Below are positions 17,712 to 25,291 of a stretch of 64,000 nucleotides of DNA, piece after piece. Every line of letters starts with the position of its first letter. The first letter of the stretch is position 1. The notes below the pieces were generated by a model. The model was not told the origin of the DNA. It did not search any database and worked only from the letters and a program-made list of their open reading frames with translations. The translations under genes were made by a program, and so were the position numbers. This stretch comes from Betaproteobacteria bacterium (GTDB taxonomy: Bacteria; Pseudomonadota; Gammaproteobacteria; Burkholderiales; SG8-41): NCBI GenBank assembly GCA_016192825.1, contig JACPTK010000123.1, positions 1-64,000 on the forward strand, in the 5' to 3' direction.

Positions 17712-18521
17712 CTAGTCGCCGGCGCCGGGCGCCTGGGGCCGGGAAATGAGCGGGACGCACACGTCGTGACGCCCCGCAGATCCCAGCTCGACCTTGGCGA
17801 CGGCGACTTCGACGCCGTAAATCCGCTGGAGATTCTCCGCGGTTATGATCGCCTGCGGCGCCCCGAGGCAGGCCAGCCGCCCCTCGTGCAACATCGCCAC
17901 CCGGTCGGCGCACAGGAATGCCTGGTCCGGATCGTGGGTGGAAAGCAGCACGCCGATGCCCGATGCCTCGAGGGACTGGATGTGCTGCAGGACCCGCACC
18001 TGATTGCCGAAATCGAGATTGGCGGTCGGCTCGTCCATCACGATCAAGGCCGCCTCCTGGGCGAGCGCGCGGGCGATCAGCGTAAGCTGGCGCTCCCCGC
18101 CGGAAATCCGCGTATAGATCGATTCGGCAAGATGTCCGAGTTGCATTCGATCGATCGCCGCCATCGCGGCCTCGTGGTCGCGGCGCGACGGCGAGGAAAA
18201 TACCCCCAGATGCGCCGTGCGGCCCATCAGTACCACTTCCCGCACCGTGAACGGGAAGAACGCCGCATGCGCCTGCGGCACGTAGCTCACCTGCCGCGCG
18301 ACCTCGTCCCTCATCTTCTGCCGCACGTCCGTGCCGTCGATCAGGACCTGCCCGGCCTGCGGAGGCAGTAAACCGAGCAGTGTCTTGAAGAGTGTCGTTT
18401 TGCCGCTCCCGTTCGGTCCGAGCAGGCACAGTACCTGCCCCGCCTCAACGGACAGCGACACGTCGCTGCCCACGCGCCGGTCGCGGTAACCAAAATCGAG
18501 ATGTCGTGCTTCCAGTTTCAT
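17712..18521 (-). CDS. ABC transporter ATPase (FecE/BtuD/MolC type)
   Basis: A 269-residue ATPase with Walker A GPNGSGKTT, signature ISGGERQL, Walker B LIVMDEP and the H-loop STHD. It pairs with the BtuC-type permease at 18667. This transporter class imports siderophores, B12 or, as MolBC, molybdate/tungstate. The neighbouring Mo/W genes make the last likely. The start follows the heptamer array closely. Confidence 0.88.
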   Translation of the reverse strand: MKLEARHLDFGYRDRRVGSDVSLSVEAGQVLCLLGPNGSGKTTLFKTLLGLLPPQAGQVLIDGTDVRQKMRDEVARQVSYVPQAHAAFFPFTVREVVLMGRTAHLGVFSSPSRRDHEAAMAAIDRMQLGHLAESIYTRISGGERQLTLIARALAQEAALIVMDEPTANLDFGNQVRVLQHIQSLEASGIGVLLSTHDPDQAFLCADRVAMLHEGRLACLGAPQAIITAENLQRIYGVEVAVAKVELGSAGRHDVCVPLISRPQAPGAGD

Positions 18522-18527
18522 CGAATG

Positions 18528-18666
18528 TCAGCTATCAGCTATCAGCTATCAGCTATCAGCTATCAGCTATCAGCTATCAGGCGTTTGAACGGACAGCCTC
18601 CGTTGGTTCCCATCCGAAGGCTGACAGCCCGCAGCTGGCAGCTCGTGGCTGGTAGCTCACGGCTGT
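18528..18666. repeat. Heptamer tandem arrays
   Basis: The unit GCTATCA is repeated seven times without error at 18531-18579. A second, degenerate block of 7-bp units with core GCT lies at 18632-18666 and ends exactly at the permease stop codon. The whole 145-bp gap between the ATPase and permease genes is largely this repeat. Confidence 0.9.
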
Positions 18667-19677
18667 TCATTGCCATCCCCTTCTCGCGGTCGCGAGCTGC
18701 CACAGGAACAGCGGCGTACCGACGAAAGCGGTCAGCACGCCGAGCGGGATCTCGATCCGCGCCACCGTCCTCGCCAGAGTATCCACGCCCAGCAGAAAAG
18801 CGGCGCCCAGCAGGACCGATGTCGGCAACAGGCGCGAGAAATCCGGCCCCACCAGCAGCCGCGCGAAGTGCGGGATCACCAGCCCGATCCAGCCGATCAC
18901 GCCGGAGATGGCGACGGCGGCCGAAGTCATCAGCGTCGCCGCCGCGATTACCGTGAGCCGAATGCGGCCGGTCTCGACGCCGAGCGCGCGGGCTTCCTCG
19001 TCATCGAGCGAGAGCAGGTTGATCCGCCAGCGCAGCAGCCACATCGGCACCAGTCCCACCAGCATGAGCGGCAGCGTGGACCGGACATCCTCGGGGTTTG
19101 CCGAAGCAAGGCTGCCGAGCAGCCAGAAGGTGATCGCCGGCAGCTGGTTGTAGGGGTCGGCGAGATATTTCATCAGCGCGACGGACGCGCCAAGGAGCGA
19201 CCCGACCACCACGCCCGCCAGCACCAGCACCAGCAGCGGGTCGTGCCCGCGCACCGCATTGGCCGTGATGTACACCAGCCCTACCGCGCCCAGGCCGAAG
19301 GCGAACGCAAGGGACTGGATCATGATCACGTTGAGTGACAGGAATATCCCGAGCACCGCTCCCACCGCCGCGCCTGCCGATACGCCCAGTATGTCGGGCG
19401 AAACCAGCGGATTGCGGAACATGTTCTGATAAGCCGCGCCCGCCGCGGAGAGCGCGGCGCCGATGAGGATCGCCGCCAGCACGCGCGGGCCGCGGATTTT
19501 GAGGATCACCGTCTCCACCGTGGAATCCAGGCCGTGCCCCGCGCCGGTCAGTTTCGCCCACAGGAGCGTTGCGAGGTCGCCGGCCGCAATCGGGTAGCGC
19601 CCGACCGAGAATGCGATGGCGACGAGCACTACAAGCACGGCCAGCGCGCCGAGCAGCGCAAGGGAAACCCGTGACAT
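18667..19677 (-). CDS. BtuC/FecD/MolB-type ABC permease
   Basis: A 336-residue inner-membrane protein with about nine or ten membrane segments and the conserved GAALSAAGAAYQNMFRNPLV and VSAGAAVGAVLG blocks. The cytoplasmic coupling region ARALGVETGRIR is present. It partners with the ATPase downstream. Its ATG overlaps the stop of a 57-residue remnant of the binding protein (ATGA), which shows the original gene order. Confidence 0.9.
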   Translation of the reverse strand: MSRVSLALLGALAVLVVLVAIAFSVGRYPIAAGDLATLLWAKLTGAGHGLDSTVETVILKIRGPRVLAAILIGAALSAAGAAYQNMFRNPLVSPDILGVSAGAAVGAVLGIFLSLNVIMIQSLAFAFGLGAVGLVYITANAVRGHDPLLVLVLAGVVVGSLLGASVALMKYLADPYNQLPAITFWLLGSLASANPEDVRSTLPLMLVGLVPMWLLRWRINLLSLDDEEARALGVETGRIRLTVIAAATLMTSAAVAISGVIGWIGLVIPHFARLLVGPDFSRLLPTSVLLGAAFLLGVDTLARTVARIEIPLGVLTAFVGTPLFLWQLATARRGWQ

Positions 19678-19850
19678 CAGCCGGAGGGACGCAAGAGTTG
19701 ATCGAGCTGCGCTTCGCTCGGCCTCTGGTGGTGGCAGCGGGTGTGGAAATCGCGCACGATCGGCCGCAGGTCTTCCGGAAAGGCATCAGGATACAGGATG
19801 CGCGCGAGCCAGCGCAGCCCGATCAGGGTCCGGCGTCTCGCGTTCGGCAT
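19677..19850 (-). pseudogene. C-terminal remnant of the ABC substrate-binding protein
   Basis: Fifty-seven residues, including RTLIGLRWLARILYPDAFPE and SEAQLDQLLRPSG. This is the usual C-terminus of FepB/BtuF/MolA-type binding proteins (LGLxWLAxxLxP...). The N-terminal about 250 residues and signal peptide are missing, replaced by the MOT1 gene. A GGAG and ATG at 19850 could still allow translation. The importer thus lacks its own receptor in this window. Confidence 0.68.
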
Positions 19851-19854
19851 CTCC

Positions 19855-21042
19855 TCACAGACGCAGCCAGCCGCGACGCACGATCCAGAGAACGGCGATC
19901 CCGAACACGAACGCCACCCCGACGTTCCACACGGCAAGCGCGGCGGTTCCCAGCGTCGCGAACCGCTCGCCCTTGTCCCGGGAAAATTCGCAGGATCCGA
20001 GCGCAAGCTGCAAGCCGGCCAGGAACAGCATGACGCCGAGCGCGGGCTGCGGGAACAGGCGCAGGAAAGTGGCCACCGAATCACTGAAGCCCAGCGCGAT
20101 CACGATCAGCGCGAGCCCGAGGATGACCGGCGCGCCCCCGGTCCTCGCGCCGAAGTTGACTTGCGCCGCCATGCCGCCCGCGCCGTGGCACATCGGCACG
20201 CCGCCGATCAGGCTCCCCAGCGCGTTCATCACGCCGGTCGAGACGGCGACCCGGCGCTCGTCGGTGGGCCGATCGGGAAACGCGCGGTTGTTGAACTCGA
20301 CCGGCGCGAGGATCGCGTTGCCCAGCGTGAGCGGAACCTGTGGCAGCGCCAGCAGTGCCACTCCGACGAAAACGGCTTCCCAGCTCAGGTCGTGAAACGG
20401 CCACGAAGGCAATTTGAGTCCGGCCTCGACGCGAGCCAGCGACGCGGCAACAGACGGATCGGCCAGGACCGCCCAGGCCGCGCCCACGGCCAGGATCAGG
20501 ACCATGGCCAGCACGGCGCGGTTGGACAGCAGCAGGATCGTGACGAGAAGCAGCGGCGCGGCGAGCGCGATGCCGGACGCCATCATGCGCGTGCCGTCCA
20601 GCATGAAGGCGAAACCGAGCCCCAGGGTGATGCCGATGATGACGGGCCGTCCCACCCAATGCGCCACGCGCTCGACCGCGCCCGTGAACGCGACCGCCAG
20701 CCAGATGATCCCGGTCACCAGCGTCGCCACCGCAACGGCCTCTGGCGTAACGACCGCCGTCTGCGCGGCGCCGGTTACAGCCACCGCGCCGATCGCCTTC
20801 ATCGGCTGCACCGGGAACGGCGTGCGGAACACCAGGCCGGCGGCAATGAACGCAACGCCGAACGCGAGCAGCATGCCGGCGGGATCGATTCCGACGATCG
20901 TGATATAGGCGAGAAGGAACGGCACCAGCGTTCCCAGGTCGCCGAAGGCGCCGGCCCACTCCCGGCGATCGAAGTGGAGCGCCGCATGAGCGGCGGGATG
21001 CGCCGGGGCTTCCGTGGAGCCTGGCGGCACGCTGGTACTCAT
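19855..21042 (-). CDS. MOT1-family molybdate transporter
   Basis: A 395-residue membrane protein with about ten hydrophobic segments. FGDLGTLVPFLLAY near the N-terminus and FPVQPMKAIGAVAVTG plus GGVPMCHGAGGMAAQ are MOT1/SulP-like hallmarks (PMCHGAGG is diagnostic). MOT1 proteins carry molybdate with high affinity. It stops 4 bp before the binding-protein remnant, so it may have inserted there. Confidence 0.9.
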   Translation of the reverse strand: MSTSVPPGSTEAPAHPAAHAALHFDRREWAGAFGDLGTLVPFLLAYITIVGIDPAGMLLAFGVAFIAAGLVFRTPFPVQPMKAIGAVAVTGAAQTAVVTPEAVAVATLVTGIIWLAVAFTGAVERVAHWVGRPVIIGITLGLGFAFMLDGTRMMASGIALAAPLLLVTILLLSNRAVLAMVLILAVGAAWAVLADPSVAASLARVEAGLKLPSWPFHDLSWEAVFVGVALLALPQVPLTLGNAILAPVEFNNRAFPDRPTDERRVAVSTGVMNALGSLIGGVPMCHGAGGMAAQVNFGARTGGAPVILGLALIVIALGFSDSVATFLRLFPQPALGVMLFLAGLQLALGSCEFSRDKGERFATLGTAALAVWNVGVAFVFGIAVLWIVRRGWLRL

Positions 21043-21082
21043 TCGCAGGCAGCCTATAACGACAGCCGGCCGATCGCAACCA

Positions 21083-21922
21083 TCAGGCGCCCTTGTCGTT
21101 CGCGTTGGGGAAGAACAGCCGATCGCTGCCGATCCTGTAGCTCGCGACGGCCTTCTGTCCCTCTGCCGAAACGATCCAGTCCACGAAAGCCTGGCCGAGG
21201 TCCCGCTTGACGTGTTTGTGCTTCTCAGGGTTCACCAGGATCACGCCATACTGATTGAACAGGCGCTGGTCGCCTTCGACAAGGACCGCGAGATCGCCCC
21301 GGTTCTTGAACGAGATCCAGGTGGCCCGGTCCGTGAGGATGTAGCCATTCATGGACGAGGCCGTGTTGAGCGAGGCGCCCATGCCTTGTCCCACCGCCCG
21401 GTACCACGGCCCCTTGTCCGCGCCCCCGATATCGATGCCGGCGACCTTCCACAGCCGCAGCTCGGCCATGTGCGTGCCGCTCTTGTCCCCGCGCGAGACG
21501 AAGGGGGCCGCGGCGCTCCTGACCTTCTTGAGCGCTTTGGCAATGTCCTTCCCGCCGCCGATTTTTGCGGGATCGGACTTCGGCCCGACCAGCACGAAGT
21601 CGTTGTACATCACCGGGAATCGCTTTACGCCATGGCCTTCCCCGATGAATTTCTCCTCGGCCTCCTTGGCGTGCACGAACACGACGTCGGCATCGCCCCT
21701 GCGCGCCGTATCGAGCGCCTGTCCCGTGCCCTGCGCGATCACCCGCACGGCGATTCCGGTCTTCTTCTCGAAGATCGGCAGCAGGTGCTTGAACAGGCCC
21801 GAATTCTCCGTCGAGGTCGTGGACGCGACGGTGATGAACTTCTGGGCTTGCGCAACGGCCGGGGCCGTGACCGGCGCTGACATCAGCAACATTCCCGTCA
21901 GGGCCATGTGTTTCAGCTCCAT
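21083..21922 (-). CDS. tupA: Tungstate-binding protein TupA
   Basis: A 279-residue periplasmic protein. A signal peptide (about 1-27, ending AVAQAQ) precedes ITVASTTSTENSGL, the oxyanion-contacting TTST motif of TupA. Later blocks RGDKSGTH and MNGYILTDRATW also match. It delivers tungstate to TupBC. I chose the ATG at 21922 because the signal peptide begins there. It overlaps the end of tupC by 10 bp. Confidence 0.93.
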   Translation of the reverse strand: MELKHMALTGMLLMSAPVTAPAVAQAQKFITVASTTSTENSGLFKHLLPIFEKKTGIAVRVIAQGTGQALDTARRGDADVVFVHAKEAEEKFIGEGHGVKRFPVMYNDFVLVGPKSDPAKIGGGKDIAKALKKVRSAAAPFVSRGDKSGTHMAELRLWKVAGIDIGGADKGPWYRAVGQGMGASLNTASSMNGYILTDRATWISFKNRGDLAVLVEGDQRLFNQYGVILVNPEKHKHVKRDLGQAFVDWIVSAEGQKAVASYRIGSDRLFFPNANDKGA

Positions 21923-22617
21923 GGCAGCTCGCCTCGTATGAAAGCATCGGCTTCCACCGATGCGGGTTTGGTGAAAAATCGCTCCACCGGCGTCCGCTCC
22001 ACGAGGCGCCCCTGGGTGAGGAACAGGATCTCGTCGCCGAGGCGCTTCGCCTGGCCGAGGTTGTGCGTCGTCATGACGATCTTGGTGCCGCTCGCCCGGA
22101 TCTGGCCGACGAGGGTCTCCACGTCGCGCGTCGCCGCGGGATCGAGGTTCGCCGTGGGCTCGTCGAGAAACAGCACCTCGGGTCCCAGGGCCCACGCCCG
22201 CGCCAGCGCCAGCCGTTGCTGCTCGCCGCCGGAGAGCACGCGCGCCGGCCGTTCCGCGACGTCCGCGAGCCCCACCGCGTCGAGAACGTCACTCGCCCGC
22301 AGTTCACGCTCCCGCGGCGGCACGCCGGCAAGTTTCATCCCGTAGACGACATTCGCCCGCGCCGAGCGCCGCAGCATGACCGGCCGCTGGAACACCATCG
22401 CCTGCCGGCGCCGGCCGCCGTTCTCTCCGCGCCAGACGATGCTGCCCGACGTGGGCCTCAGGAGGCCGTGACAGAGCCGCATCAGCACGCTCTTGCCCGC
22501 GCCGTTCGGCCCGAGGATGACGGTGCGCGGTCCCGTGCCGATCTCAATGGAGATGCGATCGATGATCGTCTTGCCATTGACGGTAAACGAAACCTGGTCG
22601 AGCACCAGCGGCAGCAC
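21913..22617 (-). CDS. tupC: Tungstate ABC transporter ATPase TupC
   Basis: A 234-residue ATPase with Walker A GPNGAGKS, signature LSGGEQQR, Walker B VLFLDEP and H-loop TTHN. The start is GTG with GAGGAA just upstream. It lies between tupB and tupA. The 144-bp gap to tupB holds two inverted repeats. Confidence 0.9.
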   Translation of the reverse strand: MLPLVLDQVSFTVNGKTIIDRISIEIGTGPRTVILGPNGAGKSVLMRLCHGLLRPTSGSIVWRGENGGRRRQAMVFQRPVMLRRSARANVVYGMKLAGVPPRERELRASDVLDAVGLADVAERPARVLSGGEQQRLALARAWALGPEVLFLDEPTANLDPAATRDVETLVGQIRASGTKIVMTTHNLGQAKRLGDEILFLTQGRLVERTPVERFFTKPASVEADAFIRGELPWS

Positions 22618-22634
22618 CGCTCATTCCTCGCTGG

Positions 22635-22668
22635 AGGAATTTGCCGGACCGAGGTTCGGCAAATTCCT
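22635..22668. repeat. AGGAATTTGCCG hairpin, copy 2
   Basis: Perfect 12-bp arms at 22635-22646 and 22657-22668 with a 10-nt loop. Arms match the hairpin at 16381-16414. As there, it sits directly upstream of a leftward start codon, here that of tupC. Confidence 0.72.
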
Positions 22669-22682
22669 TGATGAGAGACCAT

Positions 22683-22764
22683 TAACCCGCATGCTCCTGC
22701 GTCCATTCCCTGCCCAAGGCACCAATATCCCTCATGCGCCGGCCACTCCGAATCATGCGGGTTA
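22683..22764. repeat. Inverted repeat spanning the tupB stop codon
   Basis: Perfect 11-bp arms TAACCCGCATG (22683-22693) and CATGCGGGTTA (22754-22764), 60 bp apart. The last three bases of the right arm are the TAA stop of tupB on the minus strand. Confidence 0.7.
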
Positions 22765-23466
22765 GCCGTAGCGCCGCTGCGCGGCTTCCTTGACCCAGTA
22801 CGCCGCCGCGTTGAGGGCCAGCACCAGCGACAGCAATAGGATCCCCAGGCCCATCGCCAGCGGAAGGTCGCCCTTGCTGGTTTCCAGCGCGATCGCCGTC
22901 GTCATGACGCGCGTCACGCCGTCGATGTTGCCGCCCACGATGATTACCGCGCCCACCTCGGCGGCGGCCCGCCCGAATCCCGCGAGCACGATCGTCACCA
23001 ATGAAAAACGCGTGTCCCACAGCAGCGTGGCCGCCGCGGTGAGCGGCCCGGCGCCAAGCGAGCGCAGCTGTTCCCGGTATTCCTGCCAGGCATCCTCGAT
23101 TGCCTGCCGCGACAAGGCGGCCACAATGGGCAGGATGAGGATCGTCTGCGCCACGACCATGGCCGCAGGCGTAAACAGCATGCCGAACTGGCCCAGCGGC
23201 CCGGCGCGGGAAAGCAGCAGGTAGACCAGTAACCCGACCACTACCGGCGGCAGCCCCATGAGCGAGTTCAACACGACGATCAAGGCCCGCCGGCCCGGAA
23301 ATCGCCCGACCGCGATCGCCGCGCCCAACGGCAGGCCCAGAATGCTGGCAAACACAACCGCGGTCAGGCTCACCCGCAGGCTGAGCAGCACGATTCCGAC
23401 CAGCTCCGGATCGCGCGCGGCAATCAGGGTGGCGGCCGCGCCGAATGCCTGTCCGATCTCGATCAT
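22762..23466 (-). CDS. tupB: Tungstate ABC transporter permease TupB
   Basis: A 234-residue membrane protein with five or six segments. The EAA-like coupling loop is EQLRSLGAGPLTAAATLLW followed by GFGRAAAEVGAVIIVGGNI, as in TupB. It is the first intact gene of tupBCA. Its start overlaps a regulator remnant by 4 bp. Confidence 0.92.
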   Translation of the reverse strand: MIEIGQAFGAAATLIAARDPELVGIVLLSLRVSLTAVVFASILGLPLGAAIAVGRFPGRRALIVVLNSLMGLPPVVVGLLVYLLLSRAGPLGQFGMLFTPAAMVVAQTILILPIVAALSRQAIEDAWQEYREQLRSLGAGPLTAAATLLWDTRFSLVTIVLAGFGRAAAEVGAVIIVGGNIDGVTRVMTTAIALETSKGDLPLAMGLGILLLSLVLALNAAAYWVKEAAQRRYG

Positions 23467-23666
23467 TTCGCGCTCGGACGCGGCGGCTCCACCCAGTCGA
23501 GGGCCGCGTCGAGCTTTTGGCGCGAGCCGGCCCTGGCAGCGTCGTACCCGGGAAGACGCGCCACCACCCCTGCGAATTCCCGCCCCCTGACGACCTCGAG
23601 CAAAACTTGCACGACCGGTGTGGAGAACGAAGCGCGCGCCAGCGCGAAATCGGCCTGCAGCATCAT
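23463..23666 (-). pseudogene. C-terminal remnant of a PBP-like (COG1910) regulator domain
   Basis: Sixty-seven residues. STPVVQVLLEVVRGREFAGV followed by LPGYDAARAG resembles the tail of the molybdate/tungstate-sensing PBP-like domain found in ModE-type regulators next to tup operons. The DNA-binding part and most of the sensor are absent. It still overlaps tupB by 4 bp. It may be translated as a leader or be debris. Confidence 0.5.
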
Positions 23667-23684
23667 ATGTTCTTATTTACATAT
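23665..23684. promoter_or_regulatory. Candidate Mo/W-responsive operator 1
   Basis: An inverted repeat ATATGT (23665-23670) and ACATAT (23679-23684) with 8-nt spacing in an AT-rich island within very GC-rich DNA. The layout resembles ModE sites (TATAT, spacer, ATATA). It overlaps the first codon of the remnant before tupB. Confidence 0.5.
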
Positions 23685-23729
23685 ATGACTTTTCGCGTGC
23701 AGTATCGCCAATGTCGCTTGCTGTGGCAA

Positions 23730-23753
23730 CTATATGTAATCTAATACATATAG
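23730..23753. promoter_or_regulatory. Candidate Mo/W-responsive operator 2
   Basis: Perfect 9-bp arms CTATATGTA (23730-23738) and TACATATAG (23745-23753) with a 6-nt spacer. It lies between the divergent tup operon and moeA and shares the ATATGT/ACATAT core with operator 1. Binding by the ModE-like protein at 17299 is inferred. Confidence 0.58.
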
Positions 23754-23916
23754 AACTGCGCGTGACCGACATCCCTCGCTCGCCTGCGCGGCGCCCCTCC
23801 CGCTTGCGACGGCCCTCGGGCCCCACGACGGCGGGCGCGCTCGAATCCGGTGCGGCAGCCCGGCGCGAATCCGGGTACAATTTCGCAAGCCCCCGGTCTT
23901 CCTGCAGCGTGCATCC

Positions 23917-25191
23917 ATGAACGATCCGTCACAGAGCCTGCGCGACTTGAGCTGCGCGGACGATTACGACCCGAATTCCATGCCGGTCGGCAAGGCGCGC
24001 GAGGTCATCGCGCGCTTCCTGACGCCGGTATCGGCGGCCGGGCGCGCGCACGTGCGCGCCGCCCTCGGGCGCGTGCTGGCCGAGGACGTGGTATCGCCGC
24101 TCGACGTGCCCGCTCACGACAATTCCGCGATGGACGGCTATGCCGCGCGCTTTGCCGACCTCAAGGGCGACGGGGAAGTCACGCTGAAGGTGGCGGGCAC
24201 CGCTTTTGCCGGCGCGCCGTTTCAGGGTTCCTTGAAGGCAGGCGAATGCGTGCGCATCATGACCGGCGGCGTGGTGCCAGGCGGCGCCGACACCATCGTC
24301 ATGCAGGAGCACGTCAAGACAGACAGGGACCGCGTCACCATCGGCGGCAGCCACAAGAAAGGCCAGCACCTGCGCCGCGCGGGCGAGGATCTCGCCGCCG
24401 GACAGGTCGCGTTGAAGCGCGGGATCGCGCTGCGCCCCGCGGATATCGGCCTGATTTCCTCGCTCGGAATCGGGGAAGTCACCGTCTACCGCAAGCTGCG
24501 GGTGGCGTTCTTCTCCACCGGCGACGAGCTGGTCTCGATCGGCTCACAGCCGAAGGAAGGCCAGATTTTCGACAGCAACCGCTACACCATCCACGGCATG
24601 CTGACGCGCCTGGACTGCGAAGTGCTGGATTTGGGCGTCGTGCGCGACGACCCCGTGCTGCTGGAAAAGGCGTTCAAGGACGCGGCGGCGGCGGCGGACG
24701 TCGTGATCACCAGCGGCGGCGTCTCCGTCGGGGAGGCCGATTTCGTGAAGGACCTGCTCGGCAAGCTCGGCGAAGTGGTGTTCTGGAAGATCGCGATGAA
24801 GCCGGGCCGCCCGCTCGCCTACGGCAGAATCGGCGCCGCCCATTTTTTCGGGCTGCCCGGCAATCCGGTCTCGGTCATGGTCACCTTCTACCAGTTCGTG
24901 CGCGACGCGCTGCTCAAGCTTTCGGGGCGCGATCCGGTCCCGTCCCTTCCGACGTTCAAGGTTCCGTGCGCCTCCACCCTCAAGAAAGCACCGGGACGTA
25001 CGGAATTCCAGCGTGGCGTGCTTGAACGCGATCCGCACGGAACCTGGAACGTGCGGGTCACCGGCGAGCAGGGTTCCGGCATCCTGCGCTCGATGTCGGA
25101 AGCCAACTGCTTCATCATCCTGCCGACCGAGCAGGGCAACGTCACCCCGGGCACGCTGGTCGACGTGCAGGTGCTGGAAGGCATTGTTTGA
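23917..25191 (+). CDS. moeA: Molybdopterin molybdenumtransferase MoeA
   Basis: A 424-residue protein that inserts molybdate or tungstate into adenylylated molybdopterin. Typical blocks are VPAHDNSAMDGYA, IMTGGVVPGGADTIVMQE, FSTGDEL, VITSGGVSVGEADFVK and LPGNPVSVMVTF. All domains are complete. It is divergent from tupBCA across a 250-bp region with the AT-rich palindromes, so Mo/W control may act on both sides. Confidence 0.96.
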   Translation: MNDPSQSLRDLSCADDYDPNSMPVGKAREVIARFLTPVSAAGRAHVRAALGRVLAEDVVSPLDVPAHDNSAMDGYAARFADLKGDGEVTLKVAGTAFAGAPFQGSLKAGECVRIMTGGVVPGGADTIVMQEHVKTDRDRVTIGGSHKKGQHLRRAGEDLAAGQVALKRGIALRPADIGLISSLGIGEVTVYRKLRVAFFSTGDELVSIGSQPKEGQIFDSNRYTIHGMLTRLDCEVLDLGVVRDDPVLLEKAFKDAAAAADVVITSGGVSVGEADFVKDLLGKLGEVVFWKIAMKPGRPLAYGRIGAAHFFGLPGNPVSVMVTFYQFVRDALLKLSGRDPVPSLPTFKVPCASTLKKAPGRTEFQRGVLERDPHGTWNVRVTGEQGSGILRSMSEANCFIILPTEQGNVTPGTLVDVQVLEGIV

Positions 25192-25196
25192 GTTGC

Positions 25197-25291
25197 GTGA
25201 CTCGTGACTCGTGACTGGTGACTCGCGACGGGCCGCTGAATCTGACTCGATCCCGCTCAATCCTCTATCCTCATTCCTCAATCCTGAATCA
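25197..25291. repeat. Two heptamer arrays between moeA and fumarase
   Basis: GTGACTC is repeated four times at 25197-25224 (one base change in the third). A second array of degenerate TCAATCC units fills 25257-25291 and runs into the fumarase ATG. The first unit is the reverse complement, shifted in phase, of the array at 60117-60144. Confidence 0.85.
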
